52,677 nt of DNA. Source: Mongoliibacter sp. GTDB taxonomy: Bacteria; Bacteroidota; Bacteroidia; Cytophagales; Cyclobacteriaceae. Shown piece after piece: positions 24,196 to 33,234 of this stretch. A program made the translations under genes and the position numbers. The DNA is taken from contig NZ_REBN01000143.1 in NCBI RefSeq assembly GCF_007692705.1, positions 1 through 52,677 of the forward strand, in the 5' to 3' direction. Position 1 is the first letter of the stretch; each line of letters opens with the position of its first letter. Under the pieces are notes generated by a model. That model was given only the letters and a program-made list of their open reading frames with translations, did not search any database and had not been told where the DNA came from.

Positions 24196-27126
24196 TCAGT
24201 CAAGAAGTGCCTCTATGTCATCTTTGCTCAGACTCTTCATAAAACTTTCTTCAGTACTGATCAATTCACCTGCAAGTGCCATTTTGCGTTCTTGTAAGGC
24301 CATGATTTTTTCTTCAACCGTATTTCGCGTGATAAATTTATAGATGATCACTTTGTTTTCTTGACCAATTCTGTGTGCCCTGTCAATGGCTTGAGCCTCA
24401 ACAGCCGGATTCCACCATGGATCCAATAAAAAGACATATTCTGCGGCTGTCAGGTTAAGGCCTACGCCTCCTGCCTTAAGAGAAATCAGGAAAATTTTCA
24501 CTTTGTCATCTTCCTGAAAAGAACGAACTTGGCCCTGTCGGTCTTTGGTAGTACCATCTAAATAAGCATAGCTGATCCCCTGTTGATCCAAATACTCCCT
24601 CACAATTCCCAAGTGTCTTACAAATTGGCTAAAAATCAAAACCTTGTGACCCTCACTGGCAGTAGCTTCCAACATGTGGATCACATCTTCCAACTTCCCA
24701 GAGTCAGATGAATAACTCTTATCCGTCAGCCTCGGGTGATTGGCAATTTGCCTCAGCTGGGTAAGACCTCTCAACAAGGTGAACTGCTGATTTTTTAACC
24801 CAGGAATAGACATTTCGTTGACAATCTTTTCGCGGTAATATCCTTTAACTTCTTCATAGGCTTTTTCCTGATCTTCGGTCATGGTAGAATACTTCACATT
24901 GATTACTTTCTCTGGAAGATCAGTAGCTACCTGGGTTTTTAGCCTACGCAGGATAAAGGGTTTGATCAAAGCATGAAGCTTTGCCGCTTTATCCATATCG
25001 TTTTGTTTCTCAATGGGCTGAAGGAATTGTTTTTTAAACATGCTTTGACCTCCCAGCAAACCTTTGTTGATAAAGTTCATCTGTGACCAAAGGTCCATCG
25101 TACCATTTTCTACCGGGGTTCCGGTAAGTATCAGCTTCTGCTTACAATTCAATTCTCCAACTGCCTTGGAAATAATGCTTCCTGGGTTTTTAATAGCTTG
25201 GGATTCATCAAGAATAACATAATTGAAATAAAACCCCTTCAGAATATCGATATCCATCCTGGTTATTCCATAGGAAGTCAAAACCAAATCATATTTGGCA
25301 AACCTGCTGTTATCCTTTAGCCTATTCGTTCCTGTATAGGTCAGAATTTTTAAGCTTGGAGTAAACTTCTTTGCTTCCAATTCCCAATTGTAAATCAATG
25401 AAGTAGGCATCACAAGAAGAGAAGTCATTTCTGGATTGACTTCTTTTTGGTATGCTAACATCGCTAGGGTCTGTACTGTCTTTCCCAACCCCATATCATC
25501 AGCCAAACAACCACCAAATTTGTATTCAGCTAAAAATCTCAACCAATTATAACCTGCTTTTTGATAAGGCCTTAATTGTCCTTTAAACTTGGAAGGAAGT
25601 TCATAATCTTCAATCTTACTGAAATCACGAAGTTTTTCAAGTTTTCTACTCAGGCTAAGCTGGAGCAAGTTACTTTCCTGTAGCTCTTGCGCCAGAGCGA
25701 TATGGTGTTTTTTAAGTACAAGAGACTGTGTAGCCTCTTCCTCTTTTTCCTCAAGAAATGCGAACATTTCAGAGTAGTTGACAAACCAGGAATTGGGGAT
25801 TACTGCAATCTCACCATTGGGCAACTCAAACTCAGTTTTACCCTGAAGCAATAGTTTTCTTATTTTATGAAAAGGAATTTCGTAAGAACCAAATTTAATT
25901 ATGGCATTTACATCAAACCAGTCTATGTTTTCCTTGACTTCAACAGAAATATGAGCATGGCCGATAAAATACCTTTTGCCTTTAAGCGTACTTGACTGTT
26001 TGATCTGAATTCCCTTTTCCTCTAGATTTTCCCGATAGTTGTTGATCCATCCAAAAGCCTTTGATTTTGAAAGGGAAAACCTTGCACTGTTGACCGGCAA
26101 ACCCAAGCCCTTTAAATAGTCTCCATAAGTTTTTTCCCTATCTAAATCCCTAATTACTTTGTGAAAAATATAATTGTCATCAATCTGTTCTAATTCTACG
26201 TTATTCTCATTTTTTTCTTCAGACCGGAAAATATAATCTCCATACTGAAACTGTAAATCAAAAACTATACTGTCTTCCTCTTTTTCTTCAACTGGGTTTC
26301 CGAAAAGATCATTTTTCGGATTGTTTGGTAAATCACTCAGGCTTAGTACTGCATTTGGTTGATCTCGGAGGACCTTGATATCAAAACCTTTTGCATACAC
26401 ATCAAAAGAAGATACAAGCTGGGTGACAAATTTTTCGTAATACTGCTTTTCTACCTTCCGGGGAATTACAATAAATTTTTTATTAAGGAAAGGTTGAAGC
26501 TTTTTGCCATCAACATCTTTTTTAAAACTGTAAAGTTTCCCTTCTACCACCAGCCATGCAGGTTCATGACAAATGAGATAGGCGTTTTTATACTGCCATT
26601 CCAGTCTTTCTCCTCCATATTTAAGGGTAGGGAAATAATGGGTATTGTCTTCATTCCTTCTAAAATGAAAAAGTACTGATGCCTTTTCAGGCATGATTCG
26701 AATTTCCTTCCAAATAGGATTTCCATCATTGCCCATTTCAAAAAGTCTTTTCCCGTGGAGATTTTCCAAGACTTTTGCCCTGAGATTTTCAAGCTTTCGC
26801 TCGATCAACTCCTGAATAGTCTTATTTTCGGTTTTGGGATCGTAAATTTTTCTCAGGTATTCTTTTGGCTTAAGCTTTTTGGTATTGAATTTTTTGACAA
26901 CTGCATCCTGCTGCATGTCATCCATCCATTTGATTAGCTTATAATCCATCTCATCAAGACCTGATGAAAATTCAGGCGCATTGATACTTGAAATGTTTTG
27001 ATTGGCAAATGAAAGCCTTCCTTTTTCGTCCAATTGCACCACAAAGGATTCAAATAGTAGCCCCAAATACTCATGAATGAATATGGCGTAGATAATTTCA
27101 AAAGGTTTTTCAGGAGAAACTTTCAT
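24196..27126 (-). CDS. SNF2-family DEAD/DEAH-box helicase
   Basis: A 976-residue Swi2/Snf2 ATPase. The ATG at 27126 (MKVSPEKPFE) is taken; a TTG six codons earlier is possible. The N-terminal half (about 1-500) resembles the bacterial SNF2 accessory region of beta-rich segments. The helicase core follows: LRPYQKAGYNWLRFL, ADDMGLGKTVQTLAML (motif I), LVMPTSLIYNWELEAKKF (Ia), the DEAH-equivalent VILDESQAI (II), LILTGTPVENGTMDLWSQMNF (III), and in lobe 2 KVLIFSQFVRHL (IV), ISLKAGGVGLNLTAAEYVFLLDPWWNPAVEAQAIDRAHRIGQ (V/VI). Such proteins translocate on duplex DNA or strip polymerase; HepA/RapA-like transcription recycling is one possibility. It stands alone, with no restriction or defence genes around it. 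Confidence 0.92.
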   Translation of the reverse strand: MKVSPEKPFEIIYAIFIHEYLGLLFESFVVQLDEKGRLSFANQNISSINAPEFSSGLDEMDYKLIKWMDDMQQDAVVKKFNTKKLKPKEYLRKIYDPKTENKTIQELIERKLENLRAKVLENLHGKRLFEMGNDGNPIWKEIRIMPEKASVLFHFRRNEDNTHYFPTLKYGGERLEWQYKNAYLICHEPAWLVVEGKLYSFKKDVDGKKLQPFLNKKFIVIPRKVEKQYYEKFVTQLVSSFDVYAKGFDIKVLRDQPNAVLSLSDLPNNPKNDLFGNPVEEKEEDSIVFDLQFQYGDYIFRSEEKNENNVELEQIDDNYIFHKVIRDLDREKTYGDYLKGLGLPVNSARFSLSKSKAFGWINNYRENLEEKGIQIKQSSTLKGKRYFIGHAHISVEVKENIDWFDVNAIIKFGSYEIPFHKIRKLLLQGKTEFELPNGEIAVIPNSWFVNYSEMFAFLEEKEEEATQSLVLKKHHIALAQELQESNLLQLSLSRKLEKLRDFSKIEDYELPSKFKGQLRPYQKAGYNWLRFLAEYKFGGCLADDMGLGKTVQTLAMLAYQKEVNPEMTSLLVMPTSLIYNWELEAKKFTPSLKILTYTGTNRLKDNSRFAKYDLVLTSYGITRMDIDILKGFYFNYVILDESQAIKNPGSIISKAVGELNCKQKLILTGTPVENGTMDLWSQMNFINKGLLGGQSMFKKQFLQPIEKQNDMDKAAKLHALIKPFILRRLKTQVATDLPEKVINVKYSTMTEDQEKAYEEVKGYYREKIVNEMSIPGLKNQQFTLLRGLTQLRQIANHPRLTDKSYSSDSGKLEDVIHMLEATASEGHKVLIFSQFVRHLGIVREYLDQQGISYAYLDGTTKDRQGQVRSFQEDDKVKIFLISLKAGGVGLNLTAAEYVFLLDPWWNPAVEAQAIDRAHRIGQENKVIIYKFITRNTVEEKIMALQERKMALAGELISTEESFMKSLSKDDIEALLD

Positions 27127-27429
27127 GCTGTTGGACGAAATCAACGGAGCAAATCCGTAGATAAATTTGAATTTTGTAAGTTAAGCTAGTTCGAAAAATA
27201 CAGAATTAATTTAGATAAAAAAAGAGTATTTGGGACGGGCGAAACATGCTTGAATATTGGTGGGAAAATCTTTTCAATTAGAACTGTTAAGATTATCAGT
27301 CAGATGCCAAAGTTTTCGTCAGGTTGAATTTTAGGATTATTTTTTACCACTGATCATCTTTCAACTCTGCATTTACAGTTCGAGGCTTTGATTTGAATAG
27401 ATATTATCGGATTTTCCCCAAAAAAATGA

Positions 27430-28902
27430 ATGGGTAATTCTACTTTAAGCCGTCAGCTTGGTTTGACCGCTTTGGTTGCAACAGGAGTCTGTTCCATGTT
27501 GGGTGCGTCTATCAATGTGGTGCCTTTTATGATACAGAGACATGTGCCAGGTATTGGTCCTTACGTTTTGTACGCTTTTATTTTCGCCGCTATTCCTGCA
27601 ATATTGGCTGCTTTTGCATACAGTATATTGGCCACAGCCATGCCGAAAGCTGGTGGTAGTTATATTTATGCCAGTCGCGGACTGAATCCATACCTTGGTT
27701 TTATTGCCAGTTTTTCTCAATGGTTTGGCTTATCTATAGTGATTGGAGTTGTTGCCTACGTGACTATACCTTTTCTCAGGGATATTGCTGAAACCCTTGC
27801 TTGGATTAAAATGGCAGCTGCCCTCGACTCCGGAATTGTAAGGGTGTTACTGTCTCTAACTTTGGTCTGGCTCTTTGTTTTTGTCAATATTAAAGGGGCA
27901 AAATTGTATGAAAAGACAATTATACCCTTGATGATCCTGATGTTTTTATTGGGAGGAATTGTCATCATAAGCGGTTTTTACTTTACACAAGAAGATTTCG
28001 CACAATCATTCTTACTTAAAAAAGGTGAGTTTCCAGAGGTAACTGAGGGGCATGGTTTTGATTTATTTGCTTTTTTATCAGCCGGCAGCCTTTTGTTTGC
28101 CAGCTTCATCGGTTTTGATAGCATTGCCCAGGCTGGAGGGGAGGCTAAAGACCCGACCAAAAAGCTTCCTCTTGCAATTGGGTTGACCATATTAATAGTA
28201 GGCGGATATTACATGCTTTTTACCGGAGCAGTTTACAATGCAGTCCCGTGGTCTTTTGTCTCAGCTCAGGCAATGGAGAGGGACATTACTGCACCTGGGA
28301 TGATGAGCTATCTCCTACCCTCAGGACTTACGGTTTTGATCGTAGCAGGCGCAGCAATAGCCCTGATTAATGATTTACCTGCCATGCTACTTTCGGTATC
28401 CAGGTTGATGTTTGCATGGGCGGAGGATGGTATTTTCCCAAAATCCATCACCAAAATACATTCAACATTCAGAACCCCATATCTGGCAATCATAATCAGT
28501 GGTATGATGGCAAGTGTTGGCATTATAGGCAGTCATTTTGCAGGGGATTTCTTTTTGGGAATTGACATTATGGTGACTTCTATGATGGTTAATTTCCTAT
28601 TGATGTGCATAACCTTATTGTCAATCGAAAAGGTAAACCCTGCTTTAACTAAGGAAATTCGATTTGTAAAAAACCGAAAAGTGAGACTTATTATTGGTTG
28701 GTGTGGTACAATTATTTTATCATTTTTTCTATTTATCCACACCTGGAAAGATATCCATACTGAGGCCGGGGCTTGGTATTTTCACTCAACGTCTATTTGG
28801 TTGATTGTAATGGGTATTGCTTCCATGATATTCTATTTTAAATTTACCCAAATGAAAAGAAAAGGAATTGACACCAAATCGCTTTTTTCTCATTTACCAT
28901 AA
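27430..28902 (+). CDS. APC-superfamily amino acid permease
   Basis: A 490-residue inner-membrane transporter with 12 predicted helices. The N-terminal segment LGLTALVATGVCSMLGASINVVPF is the helix 1 unwound region of APC transporters, followed by AYSILATAMPKAGGSYIYASRGLNPYLGFIASF (helices 2-3), a typical amino-acid permease signature, and SAGSLLFASFIGFDSIAQAGGEAKDPTKKLPLAIGLTI around helix 6. Substrate cannot be read. The AKR-RidA fusion gene starts 13 nt after its stop, so both are likely cotranscribed and act on the same imported amino acid or amine. The ATG at 27430 is used; an overlapping ATG at 27426 is out of frame. Confidence 0.9.
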   Translation: MGNSTLSRQLGLTALVATGVCSMLGASINVVPFMIQRHVPGIGPYVLYAFIFAAIPAILAAFAYSILATAMPKAGGSYIYASRGLNPYLGFIASFSQWFGLSIVIGVVAYVTIPFLRDIAETLAWIKMAAALDSGIVRVLLSLTLVWLFVFVNIKGAKLYEKTIIPLMILMFLLGGIVIISGFYFTQEDFAQSFLLKKGEFPEVTEGHGFDLFAFLSAGSLLFASFIGFDSIAQAGGEAKDPTKKLPLAIGLTILIVGGYYMLFTGAVYNAVPWSFVSAQAMERDITAPGMMSYLLPSGLTVLIVAGAAIALINDLPAMLLSVSRLMFAWAEDGIFPKSITKIHSTFRTPYLAIIISGMMASVGIIGSHFAGDFFLGIDIMVTSMMVNFLLMCITLLSIEKVNPALTKEIRFVKNRKVRLIIGWCGTIILSFFLFIHTWKDIHTEAGAWYFHSTSIWLIVMGIASMIFYFKFTQMKRKGIDTKSLFSHLP

Positions 28903-28915
28903 AAATATACTAATA

Positions 28916-30379
28916 ATGGATTTATATACTGACCTCGCCCCTGACCTTAAGATTTCAAAAGTATTGACCGGACTTTGGCAGATCGCAGATATGGAGAAAG
29001 ACGGGAATATACTTGATCCCAATGCCACCTCTCTTGCTATGGCACCATATGTAGAAGCCGGATTGACTACGTTTGATATGGCAGACCATTATGGATCGGC
29101 TGAAATCATATCCGGTACTTTTTACAACCAACATCCCCAAGGTAAAAGAGCCCAACTTTTGACGAAATGGGTACCAAAGCCTGGGAAATCCAGCAAACAA
29201 GAAACGCGAGAAGCAATCCAATTGTCTTTAGACAGACTTCAGGTTGAGAAAATTGATTTGTTGCAGTTTCATGCATGGTCTTACCCTGACCCAACCTGGC
29301 TGGATCAGCTCTTTTGGCTTTCTGAATTGAAAAAAGAGGGCCTTATCAAACATATTGGTCTGACCAATTTTGATGCGGCACATCTTAGAATAGTTTGTGC
29401 TAGCGGTATTCCTGTCGTCTCCAATCAGGTCTGCCATTCCTTGATTGATCAAAGGGCCTCCGGAGAAATGGCCCAAGTCTGTAAAGAGTATGGCGTAAAA
29501 GTATTGGCATTTGGGACCTTGGCAGGAGGATTTTTGTCGAATAAATGGTTGGGGAAAACTGAACCCTCTATTCAAAATGGCGGCACTTGGTCACAGATGA
29601 AATACAAAAGGTTTATCGACGCTGCCGGAGGATGGGATAAGTTTCAGTACCTTCTCGAGACTGTGGATAAAGTGGCAAAAAAGCATCAAGTTTCTATAGC
29701 GAATGTAGCCACTAAATTCATCATGGACCAGGACTATATTGGAGGTGTAATTATTGGGGCAAGATTGGGGCAAAGTATTCATATTGAGGACACTAAACAG
29801 TTATTTACCTTTGAATTAGACGATGTGGATAAGTCAGTTATCCACAATGCCCAATCCCAGTTGAGCCCAATTCCTGGAGACTGCGGCGATGAGTACAGGA
29901 AGCCTCCATTTCTGACAGCATCGGGAGACCTAAGCCATCACCTGGAAGAGCTTCCAAAACCTTTTGAAATCAATGAGGGAGCAAATGGAAGTCTTCAGGT
30001 TTTCAGCGGAACAGTCTGGGAAGGGATGGCCGGTTACAGCCGGGGCACGCGCAGAGGCAATAGAATTTCAGTGTCAGGTACTACTGCCACCCATGGAAAT
30101 CTGATGATCGGTGGAAAAGATGCCGCTGCCCAAACCCATTTTGTCTTGGACAAAATTGAAGCGGCAATTATTTCCTTGGGGGGAAAAATGGAGGATGTAA
30201 TTCGAACCAGGATTTTTGTCAATAATATCAAGGACTGGGAAGCGGTAGCAAGGGCCCACGGGCAAAGATTTGCACATATCCAACCAGCAAATACTTTGGT
30301 AGAGGCCAAATTGGTAGGAGAGGGATATTTGGTGGAAATTGAGGCAGATGCAGAGATTTTAGGGGAAATGGAAGATTGA
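28916..30379 (+). CDS. Aldo/keto reductase-RidA domain fusion protein
   Basis: A 487-residue two-domain protein. Residues 1 to about 320 form an aldo/keto reductase with all four catalytic residues visible: D54 (TFDMADHYG), Y59, K84 (LLTKWVPK) and H119 (LQFHAW), followed by the (beta/alpha)8 C-terminal part (HIGLTNF, SNQVCHSLID, GVIIGARLGQS). Residues about 350-487 form a RidA/YjgF/UK114 domain (NRISVSGTTATHGNLMIGG, GKMEDVIRTRIFVNNIKDWEAVARAHG, LVEIEADAEI). In E. coli RidA, catalytic R105 lies in PARSCVEVARL; here the equivalent segment is PANTLVEAKL, so Arg is replaced by Asn (residue 459) and classic imine deaminase activity is doubtful. The start MDLYTDLAPD is chosen because the longer frame overlaps the permease gene. 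The fusion suggests a carbonyl or imine intermediate handled jointly. Confidence 0.88.
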   Translation: MDLYTDLAPDLKISKVLTGLWQIADMEKDGNILDPNATSLAMAPYVEAGLTTFDMADHYGSAEIISGTFYNQHPQGKRAQLLTKWVPKPGKSSKQETREAIQLSLDRLQVEKIDLLQFHAWSYPDPTWLDQLFWLSELKKEGLIKHIGLTNFDAAHLRIVCASGIPVVSNQVCHSLIDQRASGEMAQVCKEYGVKVLAFGTLAGGFLSNKWLGKTEPSIQNGGTWSQMKYKRFIDAAGGWDKFQYLLETVDKVAKKHQVSIANVATKFIMDQDYIGGVIIGARLGQSIHIEDTKQLFTFELDDVDKSVIHNAQSQLSPIPGDCGDEYRKPPFLTASGDLSHHLEELPKPFEINEGANGSLQVFSGTVWEGMAGYSRGTRRGNRISVSGTTATHGNLMIGGKDAAAQTHFVLDKIEAAIISLGGKMEDVIRTRIFVNNIKDWEAVARAHGQRFAHIQPANTLVEAKLVGEGYLVEIEADAEILGEMED

Positions 30380-30514
30380 AATTAGGTAAATATCTTAGAC
30401 CATCATTTTCTCAAGAAATCTGAAATTGTTGATAATAACCTTTAATACTAAATTTGAGATTTACTGGGATCGTTCCAAATAATCATATCTAACAATTAAC
30501 CATATGAAATCGAG

Positions 30515-30605
30515 CCTGCCTACCGGACAGGCAGGCATGATCCCGTACCTACGGGATCACACACTGGGATGATTATCAAAGTGACCTGCCTGCCGGACAG
30601 GCAGG
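30515..30605. repeat. Cluster of three short hairpin repeats
   Basis: Two copies of the palindrome CCTGCCT-N7-AGGCAGG (30515-30535 and 30585-30605; the core is ACCGGAC in the first and GCCGGAC in the second) flank another palindrome, GATCCCGTA/TACGGGATC (30539-30558). They are GC-rich compared with the surrounding AT-rich gap, which suggests dispersed REP-like elements. They lie between the AKR-RidA gene and the S10 peptidase gene. Confidence 0.8.
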
Positions 30606-30664
30606 GATTCCATAGCCTGCCCCGATCCATCGTGGTTGAACTCTAAAAAACAAATTATAAAAAC

Positions 30665-32155
30665 ATGAAAACAATCTGTTTTAGTCTATTCTTGTTCCTT
30701 TGTTTTTCTCCGATTTTTGCCCAAGAAAGCGAAAAACCAATTCCAGAGCCCATTATTTTTGAAACCTCCCACCAAGGGACCTTTCATGGGAAAAGCATAG
30801 CTTATAAAGCGATTGCTGGAGAAACTTATCTAAAAAACAGCGAAGGGGAACCAACTGCATCCGTATGGTCAACAGCTTATATCAAGGATGAACCGGATCC
30901 TTCCAAGAGACCAGTGACTTTTGTTTTCAACGGAGGTCCAGGATCAGCCTCAGTTTGGTTGCATATGGGAGTTTTTGGCCCAAAGGTAGTCCAGGTTGAT
31001 TCTGACGCCAAATCAGACGATGGTGCCGCTCCTTTCAAAGTTATCCACAATGACCTGGCTTTATTGGATATTACTGATTTGGTATTCGTAGACCCAATTG
31101 GAACGGGTTACAGCCAAGTAATCGGTAAAGGAAAAGTGGAGGATTATTGGGGCTTGAGGGAAGATGCGAACTCCATTGCTCAATTTATGAGATTGTGGAT
31201 AACTCAAAACCAACGCTGGCAATCCCCCAAATATATCGCTGGTGAAAGCTTTGGTACAACTAGGGCAGGTGCTGTTACCGCTGCGTTGGAAGGCGGAGGG
31301 CAGACTATGGCCTTGAATGGATTGATATTGATTTCTCAGGCGTTAGATTATCAGGGGAGCACTTCAGTACATGACAATATAGCCTCTTATTTCACCTATT
31401 TCCCCACCATGGCGGCCACTGCTTGGTACCATGGAAAAGCTGGAGAAGGTAAGGCCTTAGAGGATTTTGTACAGGAGGCGAGGGAATTTGCCTACAATGT
31501 TTACCTTCCTGCTTTGTATCAGGGGAATCAGTTATCCACAGAAAACAAAAGAACTTTAGCATCAAGAATTGCCAATTTTTTGGGACTTGACCCCGAATAT
31601 GTGCTTTTATCCGACAATAGGATTTTAACCTCAAGATTCAAAAAGGAATTATTGAGGAAAGAGGGCAAGACTATCGGTACGCTTGATAGCAGGTACCTAG
31701 GAGAAGAAGGAGACCAAACTGCTGACAGGCCTACTTTGGGGGATGCATCAAGCTATGCAATAGATGCAGCATATACTGCTTCCTTACAGGATTATTTTGC
31801 AAGGACTTTAAATATTAAAATTGACCGGCCTTATTTGACATCCAATAGTAAAATTTACGGCAAATGGAACTGGAAACCGGTGCCTGATGGTATAGGATGG
31901 GAACCTTCTTATGTCAATGTGGCCAGGGGGTTGGGAGAATCCATGAGGAGGAATAAAGACCTCAAAGTCATGGTGGCTAATGGCTATTATGATTTGATTA
32001 CTCCTTTTTTAGATGCCGAATATACCTTCGCGAGACATGATATTCCTATGGAAAGGGTGCAGATGTTTTACTATGAAGGAGGCCATATGATGTACAACCA
32101 TAGACCTGATTTTGAAAAACTGGTTATGGATATAAGGAGCTTTATGGAGAAATAG
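30665..32155 (+). CDS. Serine carboxypeptidase, peptidase family S10
   Basis: A 496-residue secreted or periplasmic alpha/beta-hydrolase peptidase. The signal peptide is residues 1-20 (ending IFAQ). Family S10 landmarks: FVFNGGPGSAS (residues 87-96, oxyanion-hole loop), VFVDPIGTGYS, YIAGESFGT with nucleophile S195, NGYYDLITP supplying the catalytic Asp, and YYEGGHMMYNHRP with the catalytic His near residue 475. Length and order are normal for the bacterial S10 peptidases. They remove C-terminal residues from peptides; in Bacteroidota they are believed to support nutrient peptide use. It is monocistronic as far as can be seen. Confidence 0.92.
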   Translation: MKTICFSLFLFLCFSPIFAQESEKPIPEPIIFETSHQGTFHGKSIAYKAIAGETYLKNSEGEPTASVWSTAYIKDEPDPSKRPVTFVFNGGPGSASVWLHMGVFGPKVVQVDSDAKSDDGAAPFKVIHNDLALLDITDLVFVDPIGTGYSQVIGKGKVEDYWGLREDANSIAQFMRLWITQNQRWQSPKYIAGESFGTTRAGAVTAALEGGGQTMALNGLILISQALDYQGSTSVHDNIASYFTYFPTMAATAWYHGKAGEGKALEDFVQEAREFAYNVYLPALYQGNQLSTENKRTLASRIANFLGLDPEYVLLSDNRILTSRFKKELLRKEGKTIGTLDSRYLGEEGDQTADRPTLGDASSYAIDAAYTASLQDYFARTLNIKIDRPYLTSNSKIYGKWNWKPVPDGIGWEPSYVNVARGLGESMRRNKDLKVMVANGYYDLITPFLDAEYTFARHDIPMERVQMFYYEGGHMMYNHRPDFEKLVMDIRSFMEK

Positions 32156-32422
32156 AGATGATGGGTTAATCTGATTTTAATACATCTTTATTGATTTCCC
32201 AGAATAACTTATTCTGCAATAAATACTTTGGCTTGATACCAATATCAATGAATTTCCAGAGAGATCTTTACCGAAGGTATTGGAAATTAAAAGTGTTTTC
32301 CAGCTAACCTGATGACTGAGACAAACATAACAATTGTTTTGAAATAGAAATTAGTCTAAAAGGAAACCATTTGCCTTTATTTCGCATTCTAAAACCTGAC
32401 AGTAACTATCAATAAAATCTCT

Positions 32423-33025
32423 ATGGAAAGACCTGATTTTAATATTGAAGAAGTAAATAAAATTATCCGAGGCCGTAGGTCCATGTTTGTAGCCCAATTC
32501 AAAGAAAATGATCCTGTATCCGATACCATCATTCAGGAAATGTTGGAAAATGCAAATTGGGCACCCACCCATAAGTTGACCGAACCATGGTCATTTACCG
32601 TTTTTTCGGGCGCAGGCTTGCAGAAGTTTGCAGATTTTCAATCTGAGCGATATCGGGAGAGGGCCACAAAAAATGGAAACTTTGTAGAAGCAACTTATAA
32701 TAAACTCAAGGAAAACCCGCTCAAAGCATCGCATATTATTGCGATCAAAATGAAGAGAGATCTCAAAGCAAATCTTCCGGTAATGGAGGAAATTGCAGCG
32801 GTTTCCATGGCAGTTCAGAATATGTATTTGACAGCCTCTGCTCATGGATTGGCAGCTTATTGGGGAACAGGCGGTCCTACATTCTGGCCAGAAGCCAAAG
32901 AATGGTTTGGCTTGGAAGAAGAAGATATGTTGATGGGATTTTTCTATGTGGCAAAGCCTGCGACCGAAAGATGGCCATTGGGTAGGAGAAAGTCTATAGA
33001 GGAAAAAGTGGACTGGGTAAGGTAA
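32423..33025 (+). CDS. Nitroreductase-family FMN protein
   Basis: A 200-residue protein with the nitroreductase fold: VNKIIRGRRSMFVAQF at residues 10-25 (the usual RRSxR-like FMN phosphate region), ANWAPTHKLTEPWSFTVF (about 44-61; the W-A-P-(S/T)-x-x-x-x-x-P-W motif), then EIAAVSMAVQNMYLTASAHGLAAYWGTGG (about 120-148) and the final MGFFYVAKPATERWP. Proteins of this group use FMN and NAD(P)H to reduce nitro compounds, quinones or enones; the natural substrate is unknown. It is a lone gene, followed 28 nt later by a strong hairpin. Confidence 0.9.
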   Translation: MERPDFNIEEVNKIIRGRRSMFVAQFKENDPVSDTIIQEMLENANWAPTHKLTEPWSFTVFSGAGLQKFADFQSERYRERATKNGNFVEATYNKLKENPLKASHIIAIKMKRDLKANLPVMEEIAAVSMAVQNMYLTASAHGLAAYWGTGGPTFWPEAKEWFGLEEEDMLMGFFYVAKPATERWPLGRRKSIEEKVDWVR

Positions 33026-33052
33026 AAAGCTAAAAACCTAATGTACTAAACA

Positions 33053-33082
33053 ACCTTTGGGGTTTTTAAAAATCCCGAAGGT
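33053..33082. repeat. Near-perfect 30-nt palindrome
   Basis: ACCTTTGGGGTTTTT (33053-33067) followed immediately by AAAAATCCCGAAGGT (33068-33082), self-complementary with two G-U pairs. It could terminate nitroreductase transcription or be a REP-like repeat; there is no separate T-run beyond it. Confidence 0.6.
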
Positions 33083-33234
33083 CTACAAATATAAAGTATT
33101 AGCTAATTCCAATACTGAGAAAACATAAGTGCACTTTCCCGTCCACCCAAAAGGTCATAAGAAAAAGATTTAAATACTTTCAATGTGTGGGTTCTCCTTT
33201 TTTGAATTTTACGCCCATGATGCAATGGCTTTGG

